From Flavobacteriales bacterium (GTDB lineage: Bacteria; Bacteroidota; Bacteroidia; Flavobacteriales_D; Crocinitomicaceae): a stretch of 44,807 nt of DNA. Numbering within the stretch: the stretch's first letter is position 1; each line of letters opens with the position of its first letter. Where the stretch lies: assembly GCA_947470515.1 (NCBI GenBank), contig CANITF010000025.1, forward strand, positions 1-44,807. The letters are read 5' to 3'. The position numbers and the translations under genes are program-made. The notes beneath the pieces are model-generated. The model saw nothing but the letters and a program-made list of their open reading frames with translations. It was not told the origin of the DNA and did not search any database. Shown piece by piece: positions 34,101-42,244 of the stretch.

Positions 34101-35104
34101 GCGCCATTATGATTATAAGAATGGTCAACAGGGATAGGAACTAAGGTAACTTGGTCCCCAATTATTCCTAAAGGATCAGTAAGTGTTAAAATATCACCTG
34201 AATTTATTGTGAAATTTGTGTGCCAAGCAGTACTTGCTATTAAATTCATCCAAGGAAGTGTAGGTGAGAAATAAGTTGTTGCAGTAGTAATTCCTGCAGC
34301 TAAGAATGCATTACCAGTTAAATCTGCAGATGTTGCAAGAACATTATGAGTTTGAATTGAAAGAACATTTTCTCCTGTTTGCAACAACCCTGTAAAAGCA
34401 GCTAAATTAATTTGGTAGGAATTTATTGGCATAGATTGATATCCATTCGCTTCGTGACCAGCTGAAGCAAGCGTATTAAAAGAAGGAGGAGTTCCGACTA
34501 CACCAACATTTGCTCGTGCAACTTCAACACCATTGATGAAAGCAACAAATCCATCATCATAATCCATAAAAAGAATTAATTTTTCTATTTCTGAAGGATT
34601 TGTAACATTGAAGGTTTTTCTTGAGTAAACGCTCGTTGTTGTGGCGATTGTTGTTCCGTCATCAGCATCTCCAAATCCAATTCCACCAGGACCACTCAAC
34701 CAACCTAAGGTTACTCCAGGTAATCTCCAACTCGATGCTGGTTCTGAAGATGGCACAAGGTATTCCCATGTATCACTAGCTACAAGCACTGTTTCATAAT
34801 GATTGATGGTTGGAATTCTATTTTTCCCACTTGCATAAATTAATTTATGTTCGCCTGGTGCTAAACTATAACTTGGTAAAATCCATTGGTAAGGAAGTGT
34901 TGGGTCTTCGGATACACCGTAACCTGATAAATCAATTACTGAAGCACCGTTGTTTCGAATCTCAAACCAATCATTGTATTCATTGTCTTCATCAGCGATA
35001 ATACTAATGTTTGTTTGAGAAACTTCATTTAATTCAATTTGTGAAAACACAAAAGATGAACAGAAAAAAGTGGAAATAATGAAAAAATGTAAACGAACAA
35101 TCAT
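31133..35104 (-). CDS. CotH kinase-like protein with lamin-tail domains, T9SS cargo, 1323 aa
   Basis: The largest gene in the window. Signal peptide about 1-21. Order of domains: lamin-tail domain (LTD) 1 (about 23-135, D-W-F-E-I-R-N-N-G), a jelly-roll-like insertion (about 145-265), a chitobiase C-terminal-like domain (I-R-Y-T-L-N-G-S-I-P-T), CotH kinase domain (about 440-780; G-L-K-I-H-G-G, F-L-N-G-E-Y-F-G-E-Y, L-M-D-L-D-F-G-Y-G), a divergent repeat (G-Y-T-F-N-H-W), LTD 2 (D-W-I-E-I-H-N) and LTD 3 (D-W-F-E-I-H-S), then the sorting domain (L-Y-P-N-P-T-R-D). CotH phosphorylates spore-coat proteins in Bacillus; here it would act after export, so a phosphotransfer or adhesive role outside the cell is inferred. 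Confidence 0.88.
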   Translation of the reverse strand: MIVRLHFFIISTFFCSSFVFSQIELNEVSQTNISIIADEDNEYNDWFEIRNNGASVIDLSGYGVSEDPTLPYQWILPSYSLAPGEHKLIYASGKNRIPTINHYETVLVASDTWEYLVPSSEPASSWRLPGVTLGWLSGPGGIGFGDADDGTTIATTTSVYSRKTFNVTNPSEIEKLILFMDYDDGFVAFINGVEVARANVGVVGTPPSFNTLASAGHEANGYQSMPINSYQINLAAFTGLLQTGENVLSIQTHNVLATSADLTGNAFLAAGITTATTYFSPTLPWMNLIASTAWHTNFTINSGDILTLTDPLGIIGDQVTLVPIPVDHSYNHNGAAWCISPNPTPNTQNSTNCFAVMLQKPIVTVPAGIYATGQTVELLTIQVGVEIRYTLNGSIPTSTSPLYTGPITIPTTKVLAARCFDPSNNSLASATEKNTFIINEAYVGLPVISVSTDSLNLYDTNTGIYVLGPPDYNTGYPYFGANFWEDWERYSYIEYISTDSTQKFEGSIGLKIHGGWSRAQPQKSFRIKCRDDYGMSKINYALIPDKPYVTKFKDFNLRNGGNDYGGTRMRDAFMQRLAKSTHNDYMGYTPVIVFLNGEYFGEYEVRETLNNDYIESNKGFDADSVSVLTENYMAFEANDGTMDNFWPMYNSIAAADPLSATFYNLADSLIDLENYADYIITETYYGNGDWSNGQANNIKYWNVPGEKWRMILMDLDFGYGLYGATANDNFLTQATNEAFIHMDVITAKLLGNLQFRNYFIDRYADLINTIWQQNRVQSMGNSMINEVAPWIPRHHTRWSGNMTNFLNTMNNMLTWNSNRIAGARNVVQSFFGLAGQVTYTLNVQPAGAGRIHISTIEPSEIEYPWNGVYFKGVPVKITAIPNPGYTFNHWDPNALFATNNYNQEVNITPTVNCAFTAWFTGSLVTNPIEISELMPDAENSINGGDWIEIHNTMNVSLDVSGMIIKDTNFLHVYTFPLQTVIPADGRLVIVSDTSLFQNQYPSVSNYIGPLGFSLRNTGQTLYIYKANNTLLTEVTYATTYPWPIGTNGYGRSIEFEGNSQGQNDPNAWFAGCVKGSPGEAYFPCDSTLIISEINYKSSPTSDAGDWFEIHSTSDAPIDLSGWSISDGGITGGYIIPAGTVILPHDYLVLAKDLTLFSVIHPLVTNFSGPTGLALGAQDGIILYDETGIAQFSANYLNSAPWTTEPDGNGKTLELVSSTGFMNESTNWIAGCPDGSPGKAYDSNCGLSIAELSSSNLSLYPNPTRDKIFISVSEESVINVYSSIGELLHTKNYSAGNQEIDLSNYTSGSYYIEMNNKRSMVVKL

Positions 35105-35263
35105 AATTTTAATTTTTAATTTTTAAATTATTTTTTTTCGTGGTTTCAGGTCGTAATATTAATTAAAATGAATCTAAATAACAAAATAAAAACACCATAT
35201 TAAAAACTAAATATTAATTCATGGATAATTTTTATAATTGATATAAATTATTCAAAACAGAAT

Positions 35264-36421
35264 CTACGTCAAAAATAAATTTGTTTTTTTTTTGATTTCT
35301 GAAAGTGAATGGATCAAATAATCTATTTCTGAACTTTCATTAAATGCTTGAAAAGAAAATCGAATATAACAATCCTTCCCATGACGCATCACAGGAATTT
35401 CAATTTTATATTTTTCGAATAACAAGCGTTGCAATTTTTCAGGTTCGGTCGTATGAATTTTAGTACTGCAAATTTGACCAAAGAAATGTTTGTTTAAAGG
35501 AGCTAAAGCTGTTGTTTTTAGAAAATCAAATAACTTCGGAGCATTTTCTAAAACTTGCTTTTTGCAGTTCATTGAAACCGATTTCCAATCATATTTATTC
35601 ATGAATTCGATGGCTTTGGGAACCGTTAAATACGCTGAAAAATCACGTGTACCATTAAATTGGTGGTAATCGAAAAATTTCGAATCAGAAGGATTGATAC
35701 TCTTGAATCCCCAACTAATGATTAAAGGATCCAAATTTTCTTGAAATTCTTTTTTGACGTATAAAAAGGAACACCCTTTTGGAGTCATCATCCATTTATG
35801 ACAAGCACCAGAGTAATAATCGGCTTGTAATTCGGATAGATTTAATTCAATGTGACCTGGAACATGTGCACCGTCAACAATTGTTATTAAACCACGTTTT
35901 TTTGCTTCATCACAAATCTCCTTTACGGGCAAAATCAACGCAGTACTGCTTGTTATTTGACTGATAAAAATATATTTTGTTTTATCTGAATAGCCTTTCC
36001 AAAATTCATGAATAAAATCTTCTTTTGATTGAATGGGCAATGAAATGGCCTGACGAACATATTTTGCTCCCGCTTTTTCACTGTAATATTCCCATGTTTT
36101 ATCCATTGCACCGTATTCTAAATTAGTGGTCAAAATCTCATCGCCCGGATTTAGAAATAGATTTTTTGCTAGAATATTGAATGCATGCGTTGGATTTGGA
36201 ACAAATACTAAATCTTTAGCATTACAATTAATAGATGTAGCCAAAGCTTCTCTAGATTTTTTCAAATAAGCATATCCATCAACAGTGATATACTGAACAG
36301 GTTCTTTTTCTAGTAGGTATTGCCAGTTGATATAATCATCAAAAATTTCTTTTGGACAAGCACCGAAAGAGCCGAAGTTGAGAAAGGTGATTTCTTTGTC
36401 AAGTAAAAAAAGATTTTTCAT
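35264..36421 (-). CDS. Class V aminotransferase (isopenicillin-N-epimerase-like, PLP enzyme)
   Basis: A 385-aa cytoplasmic PLP enzyme. The N-terminal L-N-F-G-S-F-G-A-C-P resembles the L-N-H-G-S-F-G class V start. D-G-A-H-V-P-G-H holds the PLP-nitrogen Asp, and the Schiff-base Lys is in Y-S-G-A-C-H-K-W-M-M-T-P-K-G. The similarity pattern is that of isopenicillin N epimerase-type and cysteine-desulfurase-like aminotransferases, but no beta-lactam cluster is nearby, so the substrate is open. It is divergent from the TPR gene and separated from the CotH gene by 159 AT-rich bases. Confidence 0.87.
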   Translation of the reverse strand: MKNLFLLDKEITFLNFGSFGACPKEIFDDYINWQYLLEKEPVQYITVDGYAYLKKSREALATSINCNAKDLVFVPNPTHAFNILAKNLFLNPGDEILTTNLEYGAMDKTWEYYSEKAGAKYVRQAISLPIQSKEDFIHEFWKGYSDKTKYIFISQITSSTALILPVKEICDEAKKRGLITIVDGAHVPGHIELNLSELQADYYSGACHKWMMTPKGCSFLYVKKEFQENLDPLIISWGFKSINPSDSKFFDYHQFNGTRDFSAYLTVPKAIEFMNKYDWKSVSMNCKKQVLENAPKLFDFLKTTALAPLNKHFFGQICSTKIHTTEPEKLQRLLFEKYKIEIPVMRHGKDCYIRFSFQAFNESSEIDYLIHSLSEIKKKTNLFLT

Positions 36422-36537
36422 TTTAATATATTTCTTTTGCTAAAATAAAGGATTACATGTAAATAATAAGACTTTCATTGTTCAATTTTATTTCAAATTT
36501 TTGTCAATCGTGATTTTAAATTTCTTTTGGCACGATA

Positions 36538-36565
36538 TTGTAAACTAAAAAAAAGCTTATCTTCG
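36538..36565 (+). promoter_or_regulatory. Promoter of the TPR/PorE-like operon
   Basis: TTG (36538-36540), a 17-nt spacer and TATCTTCG (36558-36565) form a near-consensus Bacteroidetes promoter. TTTTGGCACG just upstream (36525-36534) resembles a sigma-54 -24 element but the -12 spacing is one base short. Confidence 0.5.
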
Positions 36566-36622
36566 CAACGCGATTACCAAACCAATAGAAGTTTTAATTA
36601 TTAATTAAATTTACTAGTACGC

Positions 36623-37681
36623 ATGGCAATGAAATTTTTTATCATTACTGTATTTATGGGGGTCGCTGGATTCTCTTCAGTAAAAGCCCAAGACTCAATT
36701 GTAAAAGCCAAAATTTTAGACGATGGCTCCCAAAACGCAGAGAAATTCTACAACAGTGGAATTCATTATTTTCAAGAAAAGAATTACAACGCTGCATTAT
36801 TGGAATTTGATCAAGCCATTACTTTAAAAGCTGATTTTGACAAAGCTTATTACAATAGAGGAAACACGAAGTTTGAGTTAGCAGATTATAAAGGTTCAAT
36901 GGAAGATTATTCCATGGCATTGAATATAAGTCAACAAAGTGAATATTACTTTGGTAGAGCACAAGCCAAAGTTGCAACTTCAGATAAACCTGGTGCATTG
37001 GAAGATTATTCTTCTGCAATTCAAATGAATACAGGCTATTCTCAAGCATTTTATTACAGAGGTGTCATCCAATTTGAAAAAGAAGATTATCAAGGTGCAA
37101 TTAATGATTTTACGGAAGCAATCAAATTCAATAACGAATATGCATATGCTTTCAACGATAGAGGTAGTGCAAAACTTCAACTTAAAGATTTGGATGGTGC
37201 AATTTTCGATTACAAAAAAGCACTTGCAATAAATCCAAACATGCCATTCACGTTGAATAATATGGCGAGTGCTAAGCGCAAAAAAGCCGATTATAAAGGT
37301 GCAATTGAAGATTATTCTTCTGCAATCAAATTAAAAGGAGATTATTATGTTGCCTACACAAATCGCGGAAGTGCAAAGATTGATGCTGGAGATTTTAAAA
37401 GTGCAATTGATGATTTTACAAAAGCATTACAATTAAAGAGTGATTATGCTTTTGCAATGAATAATCGTGCAACTGCTAAATATAAATTGAAAGATTACCA
37501 AGGTAGTATCGACGATTGTACGAAAGCAATTCAAATTGACGCGAATTATGGTTATGCTTATTTGAACCGTGGAATAGCGAAGGAAATGTTGAAAGACTTT
37601 TCTGGTGCTTGTTCTGATTGGAAAAAAGCAATTGAATTAGGCGTTGAGACAGCGAAAAATTACTCGTCAGATTGTAAATAA
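36623..37681 (+). CDS. Secreted tetratricopeptide-repeat protein
   Basis: A 352-aa protein with a signal peptide (about 1-22, ending V-K-A-Q) and then about nine TPR units covering residues 40-350. Repeats such as A-F-Y-Y-R-G-V-I-Q-F-E-K-E-D-Y-Q-G-A-I-N-D-F and A-Y-A-F-N-D-R-G-S-A-K-L-Q-L-K-D-L-D-G-A-I match the canonical N-R-G/A-x-A-K pattern. TPR scaffolds bind peptides of partner proteins; here probably in the periplasm. It is followed 31 bp later by a PorE-like OmpA protein, and the two likely form an operon. A second in-frame ATG at 36629 is an alternative start. Confidence 0.88.
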   Translation: MAMKFFIITVFMGVAGFSSVKAQDSIVKAKILDDGSQNAEKFYNSGIHYFQEKNYNAALLEFDQAITLKADFDKAYYNRGNTKFELADYKGSMEDYSMALNISQQSEYYFGRAQAKVATSDKPGALEDYSSAIQMNTGYSQAFYYRGVIQFEKEDYQGAINDFTEAIKFNNEYAYAFNDRGSAKLQLKDLDGAIFDYKKALAINPNMPFTLNNMASAKRKKADYKGAIEDYSSAIKLKGDYYVAYTNRGSAKIDAGDFKSAIDDFTKALQLKSDYAFAMNNRATAKYKLKDYQGSIDDCTKAIQIDANYGYAYLNRGIAKEMLKDFSGACSDWKKAIELGVETAKNYSSDCK

Positions 37682-37712
37682 GCATTTTAAGAATTTTTGA
37701 AGAAAAACGATT

Positions 37713-39794
37713 ATGAAAAACATCATATATACATCAAAAAATACATTTTTAGTCGCATTGTTTCTTGTGATTTCAAATGTGCTATTAGCTCAAAACATTG
37801 AATTCACAAAGGAGTTTTTTAAGGAAGATAAAGATGGTTTGAAAGTAGCCAAAGACAATATTGAAAAAGGAGATGCATTTTTTAACGAAGGAGATATCTA
37901 CTTTAAACAAGCAATAGAACCTTATTTAGCTGCGAATAAATTCAATCCGAATAATGCGCTTTTGAATTACAAATTGGGAAGGTGTTACTTAGCTTCAAGT
38001 TTTAAATTAAAAGCAATTCCCTTTTTGGAAAAAGCTCAGCAGCTGAACCCAACCGTAGATTCGTATTTGAATTACTATTTAGGAAAAGCGTATCATTTAA
38101 ATATGCAATGGGACAAGGCCGTGAAAGAATTTTCTGTTTTTCAAAAAAGTGTTAATGCAAATGATAATCCTGAAGCAATCATTGAAACAACTAAATTCAT
38201 CAAAGAATGTTATGTTGGTAAGGAACTTTCTCAAAAACCTATTCGTGTGTTTATAGACAATCTGGGCAAAGAAGTTAATTCACAATATACTGATTATGGT
38301 CCGGTTATTTCTGCTGACGAATCTGTTTTATTGTTCACTTCTCGTCGTCCAAACACAGTTGGAGGTGGAATTGATCCTGGAATTAATGAGTATTTTGAAG
38401 ATATTTATATTTCGTACAATCAAGGCGGTGGTAAATGGTCAAGTGCAACGAATATGGGCCAACCAGTTAATACAAATGACCATGATGCTAATTCTGGTTT
38501 ATCTGCTGATGGAACAAAATTTCTTATTTATATCGGTAAAAACAACGGAGATTTATATGAGTCTGAATTGATTGGTACCGCATGGAGTAAGCCTGAAGCA
38601 ATGAATAAAAACATTAACGGTGATAAAAGTCACGAATCTTCTGCTTGTTATTCCCCAGATGGAAAAGCGGTCTATTTTGTTTCTGATAAACCAGGTGGAA
38701 TTGGTGATAGAGATATTTATATTTCATACAAAGATGAAAAAGGAAAGTGGGGAGAAGCTAAAAATCTTGGAACTACTGTAAATACAAAATATGGTGAAGA
38801 AGGTGTTTTTATTCACCCTGATGGGAAGACACTTTATTTTAGTTCTCAAGGACACAAAGGAATGGGTGGATACGACATTTACAAAACTATTTACAATGAC
38901 AGTTTGAAGAAATGGTCAACACCTGAAAATATCGGATATCCCGTAAATACGCCTGATGATGATGTATTCTTTGTTGTTTCAGCAAGTGGTCGACATGGTT
39001 ATTACACGTCGTTCAATCCAAATGGTTTTGGTGAGAAAGATTTGTACCTAGTTACCTTTTTAGGAGCTGAAAAACCAATGGTTCAGAACAATGAAGATAA
39101 TTTGATTGCAAGTCAAGCAGCGCCAGTTAAGGAAATTGTCGTTGCACCAGTAATGGACATCCAAGAAGCAAAATTAACAATTTTAAAAGGTGTAATAACA
39201 GATGAATTGTCAGGAAAACCATTAGCGGCAACAATTGAAATCATTGACAATCAAATGAATCAAGTAATTGCAACATTTGCGTCAAACAGTTCAACAGGTA
39301 AGTATTTGGTTTCATTACCAGCCGGAAAAAACTACGGCATTGCTGTTAAAAAAGAAGGTTACTTATTTCATTCAGAAAACTTTGATATCCCAAACACAGC
39401 AGCATTCCAAGAAGTAACGAAAGATGTTCAATTGAAAAATATCGCAGTTGGAAGTAAAATTATTCTTAAAAACATCTTCTTCGACTTTGATAAAGCGACT
39501 CTGCGTCCGGAATCAACAAATGAATTGCAACGATTAACAAAACTGTTAATTGATGTTCCAACATTGAAAATCGAAATTTCTGGTCACACCGATTCGAAAG
39601 GAGCTAACGATTACAACCTTGCACTGTCTGACAATAGAGCCAAAGCAGTTGTTAACTATCTGGTAAAGGCTGGAATTGCTGCAAATAGATTGACTTCAAA
39701 AGGATATGGTGAAGAACAACCAATTTCAACAAATGACACAGATGAGGGGTGTCAATTAAACAGACGAACTGAATTTAAGATTATAAGCATGTAA
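37713..39794 (+). CDS. PorE-like envelope protein: TPR, PD40 propeller, regulatory fold, OmpA domain
   Basis: 693 aa with a signal peptide (about 1-26, ending L-L-A-Q). In order: a TPR region (about 40-155), a PD40/WD40-like beta-propeller (about 190-440; F-T-S-R-R-P-N, Y-S-P-D-G-K-A-V-Y-F-V-S-D-K-P-G-G, H-P-D-G-K-T-L-Y-F-S-S-Q-G), a carboxypeptidase-regulatory-like fold (about 490-570, G-V-I-T-D-E-L-S-G-K-P-L) and an OmpA C-terminal peptidoglycan-binding domain (about 580-690; F-D-F-D-K-A-T-L-R, G-H-T-D-S-K-G, N-R-R-T-E-F). This four-part order is that of T9SS component PorE, which anchors the secretion ring to peptidoglycan. Bacteroidetes have other proteins with this layout, so orthology is inferred. 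Confidence 0.83.
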   Translation: MKNIIYTSKNTFLVALFLVISNVLLAQNIEFTKEFFKEDKDGLKVAKDNIEKGDAFFNEGDIYFKQAIEPYLAANKFNPNNALLNYKLGRCYLASSFKLKAIPFLEKAQQLNPTVDSYLNYYLGKAYHLNMQWDKAVKEFSVFQKSVNANDNPEAIIETTKFIKECYVGKELSQKPIRVFIDNLGKEVNSQYTDYGPVISADESVLLFTSRRPNTVGGGIDPGINEYFEDIYISYNQGGGKWSSATNMGQPVNTNDHDANSGLSADGTKFLIYIGKNNGDLYESELIGTAWSKPEAMNKNINGDKSHESSACYSPDGKAVYFVSDKPGGIGDRDIYISYKDEKGKWGEAKNLGTTVNTKYGEEGVFIHPDGKTLYFSSQGHKGMGGYDIYKTIYNDSLKKWSTPENIGYPVNTPDDDVFFVVSASGRHGYYTSFNPNGFGEKDLYLVTFLGAEKPMVQNNEDNLIASQAAPVKEIVVAPVMDIQEAKLTILKGVITDELSGKPLAATIEIIDNQMNQVIATFASNSSTGKYLVSLPAGKNYGIAVKKEGYLFHSENFDIPNTAAFQEVTKDVQLKNIAVGSKIILKNIFFDFDKATLRPESTNELQRLTKLLIDVPTLKIEISGHTDSKGANDYNLALSDNRAKAVVNYLVKAGIAANRLTSKGYGEEQPISTNDTDEGCQLNRRTEFKIISM

Positions 39795-39812
39795 CTATTT
39801 TGATGCTGTTAT

Positions 39813-39857
39813 TAAAGGCTTTCGTTCGTCATCTGACGAATGGAGGCCTTTTTTTAT
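39813..39857 (+). terminator. Terminator of the PorE-like operon
   Basis: An outer AAAGGC/GGCCTT helix, an inner TTCGTCA/TGACGAA stem with a tiny loop, and seven T after the structure. Confidence 0.75.
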
Positions 39858-39955
39858 TACCTTAGCTCAACAAAAAAACAGTGTAACATTGGTAACTTTT
39901 TAGTTAAAACAAAAGTACCAACTTTGCAATTTTATATAATAAGTTGAATTTATAG

Positions 39956-40756
39956 ATGGATATTTTAGCATACGTTTTAGCTGTTTTTGTAGGAATTTCT
40001 TTAGGGTTAGTTGGGAGTGGCGGTTCAATTTTGACAGTTCCAATTCTTGTGATGATTATGGGGATTGATGCAACGCTTGCAACAGCTTATTCTCTTTTTA
40101 TTGTTGGAACAACAGCTTTGGTGGGTGGAATTAAAAGTGCGTTAGAAAAACGAGTTGAATTAAAAACTACACTGATTTTTGGTGTTCCCTCGATCATTGC
40201 AGTTTATTTCACAAGGGGATTTATTTTACCACAAATTCCAGATTCAGTGATGACAATTGGTGGTTTGGAAATTACAAAGTCAATATTATTAATGTTGATT
40301 TTTGCAATAGTAATGATTAGCGCTTCCTATTCCATGATTAGACCTCTCAAAAAAGATTTAGATTTAGGATTTATTCCGCCAGTCAATTACACGCTGATTT
40401 TTGTTCAAAGTATTTTCATCGGATTTATAACTGGTTTGGTTGGAGCAGGAGGAGGATTTCTAATAATCCCAGCATTGATTCTATTTGCACATATCCCAAT
40501 GAAAAAAGCAATTGGAACTTCATTATTAATTATAACTACCAATTCTGCAATTGGCTTTATGAGCGTTTTGAAATCAGACTACATAATTGATTGGACTTTA
40601 CTGAGTATTTTTACCACTGCTTCAGTTATCGGGATTTTCATCGGATTTAAATTGTCAAAAAAGATTGCTGGAGAAAAATTAAAAAAGGGATTTGGATATT
40701 TTATCCTTCTCATGGGAATTTTTATTATTCTAAATGAAATTTTTATAAAAGGATAA
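39956..40756 (+). CDS. TauE/SafE-family sulfite/sulfonate exporter
   Basis: 266 aa, polytopic with about eight membrane helices. The TauE/SafE duplication is seen as two matching motifs: G-I-S-L-G-L-V-G-S-G-G-S-I-L-T-V-P at about 13-29 and G-F-I-T-G-L-V-G-A-G-G-G-F-L-I-I-P-A at about 157-174. Family members export sulfite, sulfonates or related anions. The next gene (MBL/rhodanese, 58 bp downstream) makes sulfite from persulfide, so export of sulfite or thiosulfate from sulfide detoxification is the likely role. Confidence 0.88.
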   Translation: MDILAYVLAVFVGISLGLVGSGGSILTVPILVMIMGIDATLATAYSLFIVGTTALVGGIKSALEKRVELKTTLIFGVPSIIAVYFTRGFILPQIPDSVMTIGGLEITKSILLMLIFAIVMISASYSMIRPLKKDLDLGFIPPVNYTLIFVQSIFIGFITGLVGAGGGFLIIPALILFAHIPMKKAIGTSLLIITTNSAIGFMSVLKSDYIIDWTLLSIFTTASVIGIFIGFKLSKKIAGEKLKKGFGYFILLMGIFIILNEIFIKG

Positions 40757-40814
40757 TTAAATTTTTTATTAGAACTTTGAAATGACATATTTGAAAAACA
40801 TACAAACAACTGAC

Positions 40815-42230
40815 ATGAAAATAGAACAAATATATACAGGATGCTTGGCGCAAGGAGCGTATTATATTACTTCAAATGGTGAAGCGATTATTATTGATCC
40901 TTTAAGGGAAATTGATCCGTACATTGAACGAGCGAAAAAAGATAATGTTAAAATCAAATATATTCTTGAAACGCACTTTCATGCTGATTTTGTAAGTGGT
41001 CACGTCGATTTAGCTAAAGCAACAGGAGCAACAATTGTTTTCGGTCCAAATGCGCAAACAACCTATGAATCACATATAGCAAAAGATGGTGAGTTTTTAA
41101 AATTTGGGAACATTTCAATGAAAGTCTTACACACTCCAGGACATACAATGGAAAGTACTTGTTTTTTATTGCAAGATGAAAAAGGGTTGGATCAAGCGTT
41201 ATTTTCTGGGGACACCTTGTTTATTGGAGATGTTGGAAGACCTGATCTTGCGCAAAAAGCAGCATCAATGACACAGGAACAATTAGCTGGGACGTTATTC
41301 CATTCGTTGAGAAATAAAGTAATGACATTAGCTGATGATGTTGTCGTATACCCAGCTCATGGAGCAGGAAGTTCTTGTGGTAAAAACATGAGTAAAGAAA
41401 CTGTTAGTACGATTGGTGAACAGAAAAAGCTGAATTATGCTTTGCGCGCTGATATGACTGAATCAGAATTTGTAAAAGAAGTTACTGATGGATTATTGCC
41501 TCCTCCAGGATATTTTGGAATGAACGTCATGATGAATAAATCTGGGTATGAAAATATTGATATTGTCATGAAAAGAGGAATGCAAGCATTAGATCCAGAT
41601 TCCTTTGAAGCAGCAGCAAATGAAACAGATTCGATTGTCTTAGACACAAGAAATGCGCAAGTATTTTCTGAAGGATTTGTACCTAATAGTATTAATATTG
41701 GATTAGATGGGCAATTCGCTCCGTGGGTTGGAGCGTTGTTGCCAACTATCAAACAAGAAATACTTATTATTTGTGAAGTTGGTCACGAAAAAGAAACGGT
41801 TAAACGTCTAGCTCGTGTGGGATATGAAAATGTAATTGGTTATTTAAATGGTGGCTTTGAGGCATGGAAATCAACAGGAAAAGAGATTGATACTGTAATT
41901 CGAATTTCAGCTGATGAATTTGCATTAAAATTTAATGATAAACCAAAAATTATTGACGTTAGAAAACCTGGTGAATTTGCTGCTGAACATGTAGACGGAG
42001 CAGATAGTATTCCTTTGGATTTTATCAATGAAGATATGGCACAATTCCCGAAGGATAGTGCTTTCATCATCCATTGCGCCGGTGGATATAGAAGTATGAT
42101 CGCTGCTTCGATACTAAAATCAAGAGGCTATGATAATTTCATTGAAGTAGCTGGCGGATATAGTGCAATTGCTAAAACAAATGTACCTAAAACAGATTAT
42201 GTTTGTCCAAGTACGTTGCGCAAAGCTTAA
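40815..42230 (+). CDS. Metallo-beta-lactamase/double-rhodanese fusion (persulfide dioxygenase-like)
   Basis: A 471-aa cytoplasmic enzyme. The MBL-fold domain (about 1-235) has T-H-F-H-A-D (His54, His56, Asp58), H-T-P-G-H-T, F-S-G-D-T-L-F and Y-P-A-H-G; the position after Asp58 is Phe instead of the second His of the H-x-H-x-D-H motif. Two rhodanese domains follow, with Cys in I-I-C-E-V-G-H (about 325) and F-I-I-H-C-A-G-G-Y-R-S (about 427). ETHE1/CstB-type enzymes use the MBL iron site to oxidise persulfide to sulfite, with rhodanese passing sulfur. The frame is open from ATG 40782, but ATG 40815 (MKIEQIYTGCLAQ) fits homologues. Confidence 0.88.
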   Translation: MKIEQIYTGCLAQGAYYITSNGEAIIIDPLREIDPYIERAKKDNVKIKYILETHFHADFVSGHVDLAKATGATIVFGPNAQTTYESHIAKDGEFLKFGNISMKVLHTPGHTMESTCFLLQDEKGLDQALFSGDTLFIGDVGRPDLAQKAASMTQEQLAGTLFHSLRNKVMTLADDVVVYPAHGAGSSCGKNMSKETVSTIGEQKKLNYALRADMTESEFVKEVTDGLLPPPGYFGMNVMMNKSGYENIDIVMKRGMQALDPDSFEAAANETDSIVLDTRNAQVFSEGFVPNSINIGLDGQFAPWVGALLPTIKQEILIICEVGHEKETVKRLARVGYENVIGYLNGGFEAWKSTGKEIDTVIRISADEFALKFNDKPKIIDVRKPGEFAAEHVDGADSIPLDFINEDMAQFPKDSAFIIHCAGGYRSMIAASILKSRGYDNFIEVAGGYSAIAKTNVPKTDYVCPSTLRKA

Positions 42231-42244
42231 TTGAAATTTGTAAA

